DNA of 64,000 nucleotides from Ligustrum vulgare (GCA_963555705.1 OY743169.1:9486014-9550013); one strand, 5' to 3'. Numbered from the stretch's first letter, positions 33,805 through 45,424 are shown. The notes: generated by a model from the letters alone, not told the origin. Numbers and translations: made by a program.

Positions 33805-36623
33805 GTTCATTACATTCTTCCTTAGCTGGTTTTGATCATTTGAAATCAGGATCTTGGATCATTGATACAGGAGCTAGTAACCACATCTGCACAGACAAAA
33901 ACCTGATGTCAAATTTGACTTTGGCCACACAGCCTATATCTGTTTGCCTACCTGATGGAACTAACAAAATAGTTAATTACACTGGTGATGTCAAAATGAA
34001 TTCTAAACTACTCTTAACTGATTCCCTATATGTCCCCAGCTTCAAGTTTAACCTACTATCAGTACCAAAAATCACACAAAATGCAAATCTAAAACTGACC
34101 TTTTACCCTGATATTTGTTTGTTGCAGGACCTGCAGAGTGAGATGATATTGGAAATTGGAAAGCTTGTAGGAAAGTTATATTTGTTGGATGAGTCTTGTT
34201 TTATATCCAAGGACAGTAACACTAAAGAAAAATTGTCTGTTCAATCTACATTTTCCAATCGCATTAATTCCTGTAATCAGATTGTTGATTCTAATAAAAT
34301 TCCTACTTCTTCTTCTGTTGATCAGTTGCTCAAATGGCATTTTAGACTTGGTCATGCATCTTGTTATACTATGAAATACCTGGAATTTCTCAAACATGTT
34401 CCTGATAAGTCAGATTTGATAAAACAATGTGAAGTTTTCCATAAAGCCAAACAGCAAAGAAATTCATTTCCCACCAGCCTCATTCATACACAAACCACCT
34501 TTGAACTCATACATGCCGACCTTTGGGGACCTTATAGACAGTTTCCCCTTACAGGCACACCTTATATGCTGACCATAGTTGATGATTTCAGCAGATCCAC
34601 ATGGACTTTTCTTCTTGTACATAAAACACAAGTTACAAAAACTCTTGACAACTTCTTTAGAATGGTCCAAACCCAATTCAATAAAAGGGTCAAGTGCATT
34701 AGAACAGATAATGGCACTGAGTTTCTTGGCATTGGTTGTCAAACTCTTTTCCTAACTTTTGGAATCATTCATCACAAGACTTGCGTATATACACCTCAAC
34801 AAAATGGGGTAGTTGAACGGAAACACAAACATTTGCTTCAAATAGCTAGAGCCCTAATGTTCCAAGCAAATTTGCCAAGAAAATTTTGGACCTATTCCTT
34901 ATTAATGGCTACATTCATTATAAACAGATTGCCTACCCAAATTTTGAAATGGCGTACTCCTTTTGAGAAGCTATTTGGACACAAACCTGACTATTCTCTA
35001 GTTAAAACCTTTGGTTGTCTATGTTATATTGCAAATACCAGACCAAATAAAACAAAGTTTGATTCAAGAGCTCACACTTGTATCTTCTTGGGATATAATC
35101 CTGGACAGAAGGGGTTTAAAGTCTTTGATATAAACACAAAACAAATTCATATCTCAAGAGATATAAAATTTTTTGAGTCAACTTTTCCTTTCAGAAAAGA
35201 AGAGGCAAATAACTCTTACCCTTCTCTGCCATTAATTCAGCCTTTTGATGATGATCCAGTCTTACCAGAAGCAGTTATTTCCCCTTCTAGAGTTGCAATA
35301 GATCCTTTACATATCTCACCTCAGATTGAAACACAACAAAGTGATCAAAATTCTGCTGATTCATTTACAGATTCTGTTCCAGTTGTTCAAGTTCCTTTTC
35401 ATGAACCTAAATCATTAACAGATACCGATCCTGCAATTGTGCCTCATCCAAATTCACCAATTCCTACTTCTAGGCATAGCACTAGAATCAGAACACAACC
35501 CTCCTGGTTACAAGACTTCATCACCAGTATTACAGTCACACAAGATTTGCCAATTGCTGAAGCTATTTCACCCTGCAATAAGGTCTCTCCTACTCACAAT
35601 AGATATACTCCACCAACTTTTCCCTTTATTAACTCTCCACAACTTATGCCTTCTTATAGTGCATTTTTAGCAAATGTATCAATTGTTCAAGAACCTGATT
35701 CTTATAATCAAGCAAGCAAAAGCAAGGAATGGAATGAAGCTATGCGGTTGGAACTTGATGCATTGGAAGCCAACCAAACATGGGATTTGACTGCACTTCC
35801 TGTTGGTAAGAAGGCCATAGGCTCAAGGTGGGTATATAAGATCAAATTAAAGGCAGATGACACAATAGATAGATTCAAGGCTAGACTTGTTGCAAAGGGG
35901 TACCATCAATTGCAAGGCGTGGATTACTTCGATAGCTTCTCACCAGTTGCTAAACTTGTGACTGTTAGACTTTTTTTGGCCGTTGTGGCAGGAAAGGGAT
36001 GGCCTTTGCATCAGCTCGACATTAATAATGCGTTTCTACATGGTTTCCTAGATGAGGAAGTGTACATGTTACCCCCAGAGGGATATAATAAGGCTTTACC
36101 AGGACAGGTATGTAAGCTGAAGAGAAGCCTATATGGACTGAAACAAGCCTCGCGTCAGTGGAATACAGAACTGTGTCATAAACTTCAGACTTTTGGTTTT
36201 CAACAATCAGCACATGATCACTGTTTGTTCACTAAACATTCTTCACAATCAACTCTTTTCCTCCTTGTATATGTTGATGATGTACTAGTCACAGGTTCGA
36301 ATGAGGAAGAAATTATTGACACAAAGAAATTCTTGCATCAAGCCTTTACTATAAAGGACTTAGGATATGCAAAATATTTCTTAGGATTGGAGATTGCACG
36401 AAATCCAGATGGCATGTATATAAATCAAAGGAAGTATATAGTTGATCTTATTCATGATGCAGGAATGCTTGGAGCTAAACCAGTACAGGTTCCTATACCT
36501 AAAGGCTCAAAATTTGTTGCTCAAGCAGGGCCATTACTTGATGATCCAGAGAAATATAGGAGGTTGATTGGGCGCCTTCTTTATTTAAATCTAACCAGGC
36601 CTTATATCACTTATGGAGTGTAG
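33801..36623 (+). CDS. Copia pol: protease, integrase, reverse transcriptase
   Basis: The 940-codon frame carries protease DTGAS (D near residue 22), the GAG-pre-integrase region with WHFRLGH (about 178), the integrase core (LIHADLWGP near 239, IVDDFSR, a downstream RTDNGTEF and the YTPQQNGVVERKH segment), WVYKIK and the RT YVDD box near residue 823. In the N-terminal integrase zinc finger the last cysteine of the CX2C pair is Phe (CEVF, about 209-212). A stop at 36621-36623 ends the frame before RNase H, and another in-frame stop follows at 36633-36635. Confidence 0.92.
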   Translation: MSSLHSSLAGFDHLKSGSWIIDTGASNHICTDKNLMSNLTLATQPISVCLPDGTNKIVNYTGDVKMNSKLLLTDSLYVPSFKFNLLSVPKITQNANLKLTFYPDICLLQDLQSEMILEIGKLVGKLYLLDESCFISKDSNTKEKLSVQSTFSNRINSCNQIVDSNKIPTSSSVDQLLKWHFRLGHASCYTMKYLEFLKHVPDKSDLIKQCEVFHKAKQQRNSFPTSLIHTQTTFELIHADLWGPYRQFPLTGTPYMLTIVDDFSRSTWTFLLVHKTQVTKTLDNFFRMVQTQFNKRVKCIRTDNGTEFLGIGCQTLFLTFGIIHHKTCVYTPQQNGVVERKHKHLLQIARALMFQANLPRKFWTYSLLMATFIINRLPTQILKWRTPFEKLFGHKPDYSLVKTFGCLCYIANTRPNKTKFDSRAHTCIFLGYNPGQKGFKVFDINTKQIHISRDIKFFESTFPFRKEEANNSYPSLPLIQPFDDDPVLPEAVISPSRVAIDPLHISPQIETQQSDQNSADSFTDSVPVVQVPFHEPKSLTDTDPAIVPHPNSPIPTSRHSTRIRTQPSWLQDFITSITVTQDLPIAEAISPCNKVSPTHNRYTPPTFPFINSPQLMPSYSAFLANVSIVQEPDSYNQASKSKEWNEAMRLELDALEANQTWDLTALPVGKKAIGSRWVYKIKLKADDTIDRFKARLVAKGYHQLQGVDYFDSFSPVAKLVTVRLFLAVVAGKGWPLHQLDINNAFLHGFLDEEVYMLPPEGYNKALPGQVCKLKRSLYGLKQASRQWNTELCHKLQTFGFQQSAHDHCLFTKHSSQSTLFLLVYVDDVLVTGSNEEEIIDTKKFLHQAFTIKDLGYAKYFLGLEIARNPDGMYINQRKYIVDLIHDAGMLGAKPVQVPIPKGSKFVAQAGPLLDDPEKYRRLIGRLLYLNLTRPYITYGV

Positions 36624-36635
36624 CAATTAAGCTAA

Positions 36636-37234
36636 TTTGTTCATGCTCCATGTCAGAAACACTGGGAATTTGCCTTAAATCTGCTTAAATATCTTAAAGG
36701 GTGTCCCTCTAGAGGACTTTTCTTTCCAGCTCAGAATTCTTTTCACTTGGAAGCCTACTCTGATGCAGATTGGGGTTCATGTCTTGATACACGAAAATCA
36801 CTCACTGGTTATTGTATTTTCATGGGCTCAGCCTTAGTTTCATGGAAAACAAAGAAGCAGACAACCGTATCGCGGTCTTCAGCTGAGGCAGAATACAGAA
36901 GTATGGGTAGTACCGTTTGCGAATTACAGTGGATTAGTTACATCCTCCATGATCTTTACATTCCTATATCTACACCTATTCCATTTTGGTGTGATAATAA
37001 AGCTGCCTTACATATAACAGCTAATCCAGTTTTCCATGAGAAAACCAAACATTTGGACATTGATTGCCATGTCGTGCGGAATCAATTCAAGTCAGGCTTC
37101 ATTCTTCCCAAATTCGTGCCATCAAATTTTCAACTTGCAGATGTCTTTACTAAAGCGCTTGCTGCTCCACAGTTTGTTCGGATTATTTCCAAGTTGGGAT
37201 TAGGTGATCTCCACCAATTCCAACTTGAGGGGGG
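36636..37234 (+). pseudogene. Copia RNase H, cut off from pol by stops
   Basis: In the same frame as pol, after two stop codons, the sequence reads YLKGCPSRG, YSDADWGSC, SRSSAEAEYRSM, KTKHLDIDCH and LADVFTKAL, a complete-looking copia RNase H. An internal ATG at 36747 opens a 187-codon frame that runs into the 3' LTR, but there is no reason to think it is a separate gene. Confidence 0.88.
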
Positions 37235-37248
37235 GGGGGGGGGGGGGA
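37229..37248 (+). promoter_or_regulatory. Polypurine tract, run of 19 G
   Basis: Between CAACTTGA and the 3' LTR lies an unbroken run of 19 guanines then A, at the place where the plus-strand primer for reverse transcription must be. Its length could also be affected by assembly or slippage error. Confidence 0.85.
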
Positions 37249-37540
37249 TGAACGAATCACAGCACCAGCACCCACAGAAAAAGGAACATGAGTGCAGTTT
37301 TACCAAATAAGAAAGTCTACTGGACTGAAATCGCACAATACTTTTAGCACTTTTATTTTTCAGCTTACGTTTTTGTTTGTTCCATTTTATTTCTCTTCTT
37401 GATGAGTTGTCACTCAATGATTGGGTCACTCTTTTCCTTCCTGCATTTAAATACTGGAACATTGTTCACTTTTGCTTGATTTTTTCACTGAATGAATAAA
37501 AATATTTTTCCTTCAATATCTGTAAACTGCATTTTGCTCA
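37249..37540 (+). repeat. 3' LTR of young copia
   Basis: 292 bp matching 32259-32549 except for T/C and A/G changes and one extra T that I could see. It is followed by the GTAGT target duplication. Confidence 0.95.
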
Positions 37541-37545
37541 GTAGT

Positions 37546-37860
37546 ATACTTGGCCCCCTTTCCCTTAAGAGATTGGCATTCTTGAAATATCAATTATATT
37601 TTTCTTGAAATGAACATGGGAATAATGTGAATATACCTTGTTCCATTTATCCTTCGGCGAAACTGAGAAGACTATCTTTTGTTTCTAATAATCATTTATC
37701 TCATTTTGCTTTCGATCTTATTCACTATGACACTTGGGGTCCATACCATATCCCAACACCATGGATTTTTTTTTGCCTTTTTCCCACCACCACTCCCTTC
37801 CAACGTTCCCTTCTACCAGTCACACCACAAGCTTAAAATCAATCACCACAGTACTTTCAC
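37546..37860 (+). pseudogene. Decayed copia integrase start
   Basis: The reading LRRLSFVSNNHLSHFAFDLI, then HYDTWGPYHIPTP, is the pre-integrase/integrase junction of copia. It continues the old element interrupted at 32258. The reading is lost after about 37800; 37860-38170 is AT-rich with nothing recognised. Confidence 0.75.
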
Positions 37861-38178
37861 GAGTAGAACCTAAATTTAAGTACAAACAAATTGCTAAGAG
37901 GGTGGTAGGATAGATGAAAATACATGTAAAAATAAATAAATAAATAAACAAGAAAGGAAATAATGTAAAAAAATGGGATAGAATCCAAACCAAATCAAAA
38001 GCAGAAACAACCAAATACAATATAATGCAAAAATCGACGTTTAGGAGAGTCAGGCGAGAGAGGAGGAACAGAGAGGAGAGGCTGAGTAGAGATTGAGATG
38101 AAATCCAGATGTTTTGGATGAAGCTAGGTTTTAAAGTTAAAGTAAATTGTAAACTAACTGTACAACTTTATATAATAT

Positions 38179-38349
38179 TAATGTTGTCAAATCCGGCCCG
38201 GCCCGGTTGACTCGGGGTTTTTATTTTTTAATATTTTTTTAATATTAATTAATGCCCGGGTCGACGCTGAGTCGACTCCGAGTTGACCCTCTAACCCTTG
38301 ACCCATTCTCTTGGTCGGGTAGATGACCGGGCCGGTTCTGAAAACATTG
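38179..38349. mobile_element. hAT-type MITE, 171 bp
   Basis: The left TAATGTTGTCAAATCCGGCC and the inverted right CAATGTTTTCAGAACCGGCC are terminal inverted repeats, flanked by the 8-bp duplication TATAATAT (38171-38178, 38350-38357). It is GC-rich at its ends and lies inside the decayed copia region. Confidence 0.85.
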
Positions 38350-38359
38350 TATAATATAA

Positions 38360-38535
38360 AGTTTTGCCCCGATTAAGACCTTTTGCAGCCCTCATTGCAC
38401 GTTGCAAAATGGTACAATTGTACCCTTTAGCAACGTTCATTGCGGGTTACAAAATGGTACACTTTTGCAACGTTCATTGCGAGTTGCCAAAGGATACCCT
38501 TTCACAATGCGCAACGAACTTTGCCAAGGGTAACC
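38360..38535. repeat. GCAACGTTCATTGCGAGTTGC repeat cluster
   Basis: A unit of about 40-45 bp containing GCAACGTTCATTGCG and CAAAATGGTAC is present about three times with variation, ending TTGCCAAGGGTAACC. It interrupts the old copia pol. Confidence 0.6.
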
Positions 38536-39000
38536 ACAACACGCAGAGAACATTGTATATCGCTTGTTGGTCGTTTGCTCTACTTAACTATATCATGGCT
38601 TGAAATTACCTTTGATGTTCACAAACTTAATCAATGGACCTCATCTTGCAGCAGCTCACCATCTCCTACAATATCTCAAAGCTTCGCCTGTTCAAGGCCT
38701 ACTCTTTTACACCTCTTCTTCTCTCCAACTTCGTGCTTTTTCTCATCGAGACTGGGGTTTATATTTGGATTCAAGGAAATCTTGCACTGCTTTTTGTGTC
38801 TTCCTTGGAGATTCTCTTGTGTTTTGGAAGAAAAAGAAGCAAAGTACTACATCTCTTTCCTCTGATGAGGCAGAGTATCGTGCTTTGGCTTCCATACCTG
38901 GTGAACTTGTGTGGCTTCATCAACTCCTACAGGATTTTCAAGTATCTTCCCTTATAAGTTGTTATATATTTTCATTTGTATTTGATATGGGACTTAACGA
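38536..39000 (+). pseudogene. Decayed copia RT end and RNase H
   Basis: GRLLYLTISWLEITFDVHKL in one frame passes by a frameshift to AAHHLLQYLKASPVQGLL, YLDSRKSCTAFCVFLG, SLSSDEAEYRAL and LVWLHQLLQDF, the normal end of copia pol. A frame open from 38600 to 39088 covers most of the RNase H part but has no intact RT before it. Confidence 0.85.
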
Positions 39001-39063
39001 ATTTCAATATTGGTTTATTCAAACGAGTCATCATCTTGCAAGGCATATTAAGAAAAAAATCTC

Positions 39064-39558
39064 CCATCAAATAAAGATGAAAACATAGACCAACTTCTAA
39101 GAATTTGTGATATTCTTCTTAACAAATAATGACCTTTTAAGACGGAACATCAAGTCTTAATAGTTCATCACCAAAAACAGGCTCGCCATTTTAACTCTTA
39201 ATTGTGAGCTATTAAATGGGTTCTAATTGAGAGAATATTCTCAAAGTTACTATCTATCAAAAATTACATCGATCCATGCAATGCCAATCTGTCTGATAAT
39301 AATATTAGAAATTCATATAACATAGCAATTCTAATCTCTATAGCTAATAAAATCCAGTCTAACAAACATCAGCCCTAAAGTTTTACTTTCAACATCCAGT
39401 GGCTGCAAGAACTGTACGTTGAGAACGTCAAAGATCACTAGCAGTATTCTTTCCAGTATTACATATGATTTATTGGATCATTTTAGGAAACGAATATGTT
39501 GTGATATTTTATTTTTCATCATTGTAATATACCGTCCATATATAGTTGACTATAGGTG
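39064..39558. other. AT-rich DNA, nothing recognised
   Basis: No coding frame or repeat with a partner was seen before the target duplication CTATA at 39559-39563. Confidence 0.5.
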
Positions 39559-39563
39559 CTATA

Positions 39564-40055
39564 TGTTAAAATTAATGTACAAGCCCAATTGTTGGGCCGG
39601 ACTTTACAATTAGATTAATTAATATGATTAATTAATCAAGGCCCATTAAAAGCCCTATTGTCACTAGGGTTAGGGTTTTGAGGTGCACATATTAATATGT
39701 GCACTATTGTAGAGAAATCATGAGAATCGCTTTTCTGTAATATTCTAGCGCATGATTTTTCTATGATTTTTCTCTTGCTAGCACAAAGAGAAAAATCAAT
39801 TCTCTCGAATCCATTTCAATAGTTGGAGATTAATGCAGTTCCAGAATCAACTCGCTGTGTGGATTTCTGTTAGATGCTGGACAATTGGACAGCTGGTGGT
39901 GACAATATTGTACTTCTTGTTTCAGGTTTCAGATCCACGAGATTCATCAAAGGTATATTCTTTATCACAAATTCTATCTAAGTGCAAGATTGATCCGGGC
40001 TATGGTTTCGTGTTTGTTTAATTTCCGCTATGCATATATGTATCGAAACCTTATA
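39564..40055 (+). repeat. 5' LTR of old copia
   Basis: It starts TGTTAAAATTAATGTAC. It carries an 11-bp direct duplication (TATGATTTTTC) lacking in the 3' LTR, and its last two bases are TA instead of CA. Confidence 0.9.
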
Positions 40056-40056
40056 G

Positions 40057-40069
40057 TGGTATCAAAGCC
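40057..40069 (+). promoter_or_regulatory. Decayed primer-binding site
   Basis: TGGTATCAAAGCC differs from the initiator-Met primer site by one base and lies one base after the LTR. Confidence 0.8.
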
Positions 40070-40214
40070 TGCCTTTTTACTTGTTAGAGTTTGTTAATGC
40101 GTTGATGAATTCAATAGTAGATTGAATTGATTTCTTGTTTCTGGATTTTGAAAAAAATTAATTTATCTTTGTGCATATCTGATTTGAAAAAGAAAATTAA
40201 TTTTTAGTCGAAAT

Positions 40215-40620
40215 ACAATTGGAATGGACCTAGCGGGTGAGAAACACCGCTGCCGTCGCCGCACGGTGGCAGCACCATGAAGCGGTAGCCACCGGAGGAC
40301 AGACTCAGGGGCGCGGTACGACATTGGCATTGGACGCCGATGTGCATAAAAGCACCTCCATCGTCGCTACCCAGACTGGCAGCGTAGTGCACTGCTGCAG
40401 CATCATGCGCTACTGTGACTCAGGTCACGAGATTTTGCAGGCAGCAGCGTGTGACGTTGCTATGCTGCTGCAGTTATGGAATGCCGCTGCTAAACAGCAT
40501 GTTTCACGCCACAAAGTCGGGGCTACACACTGGCGAGATGCAGCCGCGAAAAGCATAGATGGGGGCGCCGAGTTAACTGGCGCTCAGATCTAGGGTTTGA
40601 TTTGGGGCGGGGGGCTCTCC
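40215..40620 (+). other. GC-rich island in the leader of old copia
   Basis: A sharp GC-rich block in AT-rich DNA contains several short frames (the longest 118 codons at 40237-40593) rich in Ala/His/Arg. No domain is recognised. It could be a captured host fragment or a leader sequence. Confidence 0.4.
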
Positions 40621-41014
40621 TACAATTTTGGAAATTGTAAGGGCCCATTTGTAATTTTGAATTAGGGTTTGACGACTTGAGGCAGGGGCTCATTTGCAAT
40701 TTGTGAAACTGCGAGCCCATGTTTGCAATTATGAAATTGGGGTCAAAATGCAATTTTAAAATGAGGGGCCTGTCATGCAATTTATGAAATTGGAGGGCCT
40801 GTTGATAATTTTAAAATAAGGGTCAGGTTGTAAATTCTCCAATGAATTTCAAATGTAATTTTAAAATTTGTTTTAAATTGGATTTTCAAATTGGTTTGAC
40901 CCAATTTAAAATTTTGACCCAATTCAAAGTTTTATTTTAAAATTCACGACTTCAAAATTAATGTTAAAATTGGATTTAATAAAATTAATAATTTGACACT
41001 AAATTGAATTTTAT

Positions 41015-41455
41015 TTTATTTAGGAGTTTTATCCTAAATTTAAATATTAATTCAATTTGCCCTAACTCTAGAATTAGAGTTTGGACTCTAATTTGGTGTT
41101 TAATTAAAATTTGATTTTAATTAAATTTAATAATTAGTTAATTTGATTAATTGATTATTAATTTAACCTTATTTAGGATTTGATCCTAAATTCAATTAGC
41201 CCTTGAATCTTGAAATTAGAGTTGGACTCTAATTTAGTATTTAACTAAAATTTGATTTTAATTAAATAAACTCGTCAATAAAGTAATTGATTAATTTGAT
41301 TAATTAATTACTAAATTAAATTTTCTTTTCTTTTAGGAGTTTTATCCTAAATTAAGAAATTAATTTAATTTGTCTCTTTTGGAATTAGAGTTGGACTCTA
41401 ATTTGGTATTTGATTAAAATATGATTTTAATTAAATAAGACCCGCTAACTAAAGT
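41015..41455. repeat. About 150-bp tandem repeat, three diverged copies
   Basis: Each copy contains TTATCCTAAATT or a variant, then GAATTAGAGTTGGACTCTAA and TTTGATTTTAATTAAAT. The copies lie at about 41015-41155, 41165-41325 and 41330-41450. Confidence 0.75.
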
Positions 41456-42054
41456 TAATTAATTAATTATTGTTCCAATCATTTTTATCTAAATTAGTTT
41501 AGACGACCTAAGTTGCTAGAAATTTGAATTTTTTTTTATATAATATTAGATATTATAGTATAATACATTTATATGATGAATGTATATTTAGTGGATGATT
41601 ATGGACTCGACCCATGTGATTGGTTGAATGTATGGTTAATTTATTCTGTTTTTGTTGGTTGGGCTTGCGAGGCTATTATTTAATTGGGCATGCGTGCCTA
41701 TTATTTAATTTATTTAGGTCTGCGAGCTCTAGTTTGTATATATGGGCCTGCGCGTCCTTTGATATAGGTCTGTGTGCCAACTAGTATAGGATACAGGTTG
41801 GAGCTGGCCACAAGAAGACAACTAGTATAGGATACAGGTTGCAGTACCAGATGGAGATTATTGCATTTAACATTCGATGATCGAATGCAGTGTCCCATAG
41901 GAATTGACCAACTAGTCTTCTTCATGGCTCGAGAAGACTAGATAGATATCGTCCATAATCATCCTTAATATTATTATATGTATGATTAATTGCATGGTGG
42001 ATGTTAGTTAATATACATAGGAATGATGAGACAAACCCCTCACTTAAATTTATA

Positions 42055-42620
42055 TTAAGTCCTGTGCTTTCCATTGTTATAATGAAAACCAGAGTTTACT
42101 ATCGATGTCAGCTTGTTGAATCACTCAAGGTTACTCAATGGTAGATATGTTTCTTATTATGAAATATCAGATACTTCTGAACAATGGGTCAGACTTAACA
42201 AAAACAACATCATTTTTGAGTCAATCAAAAGTGATATAATTTTGGAAGCAATTTATTAAATTCGTATTAATTGGTTAATACAAAGTGCCTTCCATTGTTA
42301 TAGTGAAAAACCAGAATCCGCCCTCAATGTAGTTTGTTGAGTCACTCAAGGCTGCAAGTGGGAAGGTGTGTTTATCACTATGAAACATAAGATGTTTCTG
42401 AACAATGGGTAGAATTTAACTGAAATCTATCTTTTGTTGAGTTACTCAAGGAGATGAGGTTTTGAAGGCACAATCAAGTAAGTACACAAGATGTGTGCAA
42501 CAAAGAGTTGTCTACTTGATGATCTAGGAGTCACATAGAGATGTGATTGATAGGAGTATCTACCTGGATGTTTCATTAGAGCTTGTTGAGTCACTCAAGG
42601 TTCAAGTGGAATAAACGGGA
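42055..42620. repeat. Direct duplications in old copia interior
   Basis: GTGCTTTCCATTGTTATAATG (42062) and GTGCCTTCCATTGTTATAGTG (42284) start two copies of about 140 bp. The phrase GTTGAGTCACTCAAGG occurs four times in variants (about 42115, 42335, 42435, 42587). No gene is seen. The stretch 42620-43690 holds nothing recognised. Confidence 0.65.
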
Positions 42621-43689
42621 TCCTAGCCTACTGTGAATCTAACAGGATTCTACGAGATTAATGTTGAGGGTCATTAATTCAAGTAAAACAGTGGGAGCAA
42701 TCGATTTAATAAAAGACCTTATTAAATTGATTTATACATGATAATACATGATTCTATTTTTGATTTACTATTGTTGTTGTATGAGTTTTAAAATTTGAGT
42801 TGTTACTTGAACTTATGGAGTATAATTGACACTCTGTAAGTTCATTAGGCCGAAATCCTTAAATTGGCATCGTCCTTTGAGAAATGATCTCAAAACATGA
42901 TATGATCGAGAATACTCTTCTCGAACATGCCAATAATAGGACACTAAATTTATAATTGCGAGACTTCCTTAACCAAACTGAAAAAGTGAGAAGTTTGGTG
43001 AATCTTCTACTTCAGTTTTCTATTTGATAGAGGTTAAATAATCTAATTACCCAATCGAGTATTAGATACCGATAATATACAATGGCTAAAAGTAGAATAA
43101 TTTCGAAAAATGGTGATATACATATTTGTAGGTAATAAAGCAAATATTGTTTGAAAATCTTAAGAAGCCTTCACCCATCTTTGCCTTCTGATTTAGTGTT
43201 AAATTAGACAATTGTTAATTACAGTTCTTATGAAGAACGAAACTTCCACTTCATGTATGGACATGAAATAATTATCCTATTTAATTAAGAATAATAGTTA
43301 TTCGTTAACTTAGATGGAATAATATGGAAGTAGGTAAATAACAAATAGTCTACATTCTGATTATTAATAAGGCAAAGAAGAAGTCACACTTAAATCTGAC
43401 ACTTGCATTATTCAATTAATAGAGATATATGTATATCTCACATTGGAGGTAAATTGATAAGTCAATTTTCTTTGAAAAAAAAGGAAAAGTGGGATGGTTG
43501 ATCCACTGAGCCTGTTACATTCGGATGTAAGTGAGCATATGTCAGAGTGATCTTTAATCATTAGATAACCATGATTGTCATTGTTATCTATAATAAAGTT
43601 TAAATCTGAAAGTTTGAAAAGTTCAAATAATACAGATATAAATTAGAAGGTCAAATGAGAAAAATATTCTAAGCACGTAGATTTGATCA

Positions 43690-44452
43690 AAGTGAAGAAT
43701 ATTTTAAAGTGATTGAATTCAAGATAATGTTATGAGAACATAATTTTCGCATAGATGCTCTTTCGCATATGCCTCGGTACAACGACGTATCTGAAAGAGG
43801 AAAGATTGTAATTAATGCAATCATTGATGAAGCCACGCAATATCTCCAAAAACTATTTTTGGAACTTTGCATTAAGAATTTTATATTACACTTAGATGTG
43901 TTCCATGATAATCGGTTGATGAAGGTCCATATAAGATATGGATTTAAAAGGTCTAATCTTCCTCGCGTTAAGATTTAAGACCTCAATGCTTATTAGAAGT
44001 ACACCAAATATGGATAAGCAATAGCCTTAGTCCAATATGTATATTGTGGGATATCCAAAAGATAGTTGGATATTATTTCTACATTCCTATCGAGAAAGAA
44101 AGTCTATCTCGAATTTTGTCAATATCTTAGAGAAAATAGTTCATCTAAGAGAGGACAGTGGGAATAAAAGTACAGCGTGAAAGAGTTCATGATTACACAT
44201 ATACTTAACCGATTAAATAAGCTCGAATATGTGTTTGCATTGGATGAGACACAAATCGATGCTTGGGACGTGATCGTTACTTAGGACGTAGTGACGACTG
44301 ATAACGCACTAGCTCCATGTAAAATATTAGGATCATGTACACTCCCTTGAGTTACACATCCCTAATTGCTGATATTGTATTAGTCATCAAGGATAATGAG
44401 CCTATATTTACATAAAAGCTAAGTCAAATATTGACAGAACGAGAGGAGAGGA
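43690..44452 (+). pseudogene. Decayed copia integrase and downstream region
   Basis: The reading NDVSERGKIV near 43780-43815 corresponds to the NGVSER segment after the integrase core, and the stretch near 44030-44090 has a remnant of the CHFVGYP type. There are many stops. It breaks at the gypsy target site and resumes at 53217 with EEAIESEIK. Confidence 0.6.
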
Positions 44453-44784
44453 TGTAGCGACCAAGAATTTTTACGCGATTAATAATTATTTTAATAGAAA
44501 ATCGTGTCGCTACTATTTCACCCATTTTTATTAAGTTAACGCCACGACGTATTCGTATAGCCAAATCAAGAAATAATCGAGATCGTTCGATTTTAAATTA
44601 AATTCCGAATTTCTAAAAATATTTCCATTCTCTTGATTTAAAGTATATTAAGTCCAAGTACTTAATTCAATGTTATCCCAATATTTATTTATACAAAAAT
44701 TATTTTTATTATTGAAATTAAGAAAATATATGCAAGCATGAGAGGTTCCATTATATATAATAATTATGAGAATCTTAATTTAAT

Positions 44785-45211
44785 AAATATGGAAAAGTAT
44801 ATGAATGGTTGATAGACTCCATTATATGTAATCATGAAGAGCATAATATTTGTATAAATATGGAAAAGTATATGAATGAATTATATACTCCATTATATAT
44901 AAACATGAAGAGCATAATATTTGTATAAATATGGAAAAGTATATGAATGATTGATAAGACTCCATTATATGTAATCATTAAGAGCATAATATTTGCATAA
45001 ATATGGAAAAGTATATGAATGATTTATATACTCCATTATATATAATCATGAAGAGCATAATAATTGTATAAATATGGAAAAGTATATGAATGATTGATAG
45101 ACTCCATTATATATAATCATGAAGAGCATATTATTTGTATAAATATGGAAAAGTATATGAATGGTGCTTTACTTTAAGAAAATGATGTGTTAAAATTAAT
45201 AGAATTGAATG
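44785..45211 (+). repeat. 71-bp tandem array in 5' LTR
   Basis: The phrase AAATATGGAAAAGTATATGA starts at 44785, 44856, 44927, 44999, 45070 and 45141, 71-72 bp apart. The same array is in the 3' LTR at about 51522-51948. Confidence 0.92.
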
Positions 45212-45424
45212 ATTATGTTTACAATATGCCAACTTTATACATCTATTTAAACCCATCTCTTTTACACACAACTCTACACATATACACTTATTTCCAATCT
45301 CTTGACAAAATCCACAAGTAAGAGAAATTCAAGGTGGTCAAGAAAGTTTTGGTCCATTTACTACTACACTTCATTTTAATTTTTGGTCCATTTACTACTA
45401 CACTTCATTTTAATCTTTTAAAAG

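Larger units (their letters stand above)
32259..37540 (+). mobile_element. Complete young Ty1/copia element, 5.28 kb
   Basis: Two LTRs (291 and 292 bp, TG...CA) flank the element, and GTAGT occurs on both sides (32254-32258 and 37541-37545). The LTRs differ by two substitutions and one single-base indel that I could count, so insertion was recent. The primer-binding site follows the 5' LTR directly. The coding region has the order gag, protease, integrase, RT, RNase H. Coding is disrupted: two frame changes around the zinc knuckle, two stops between RT and RNase H, and a lost integrase zinc-finger cysteine. Confidence 0.95.
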
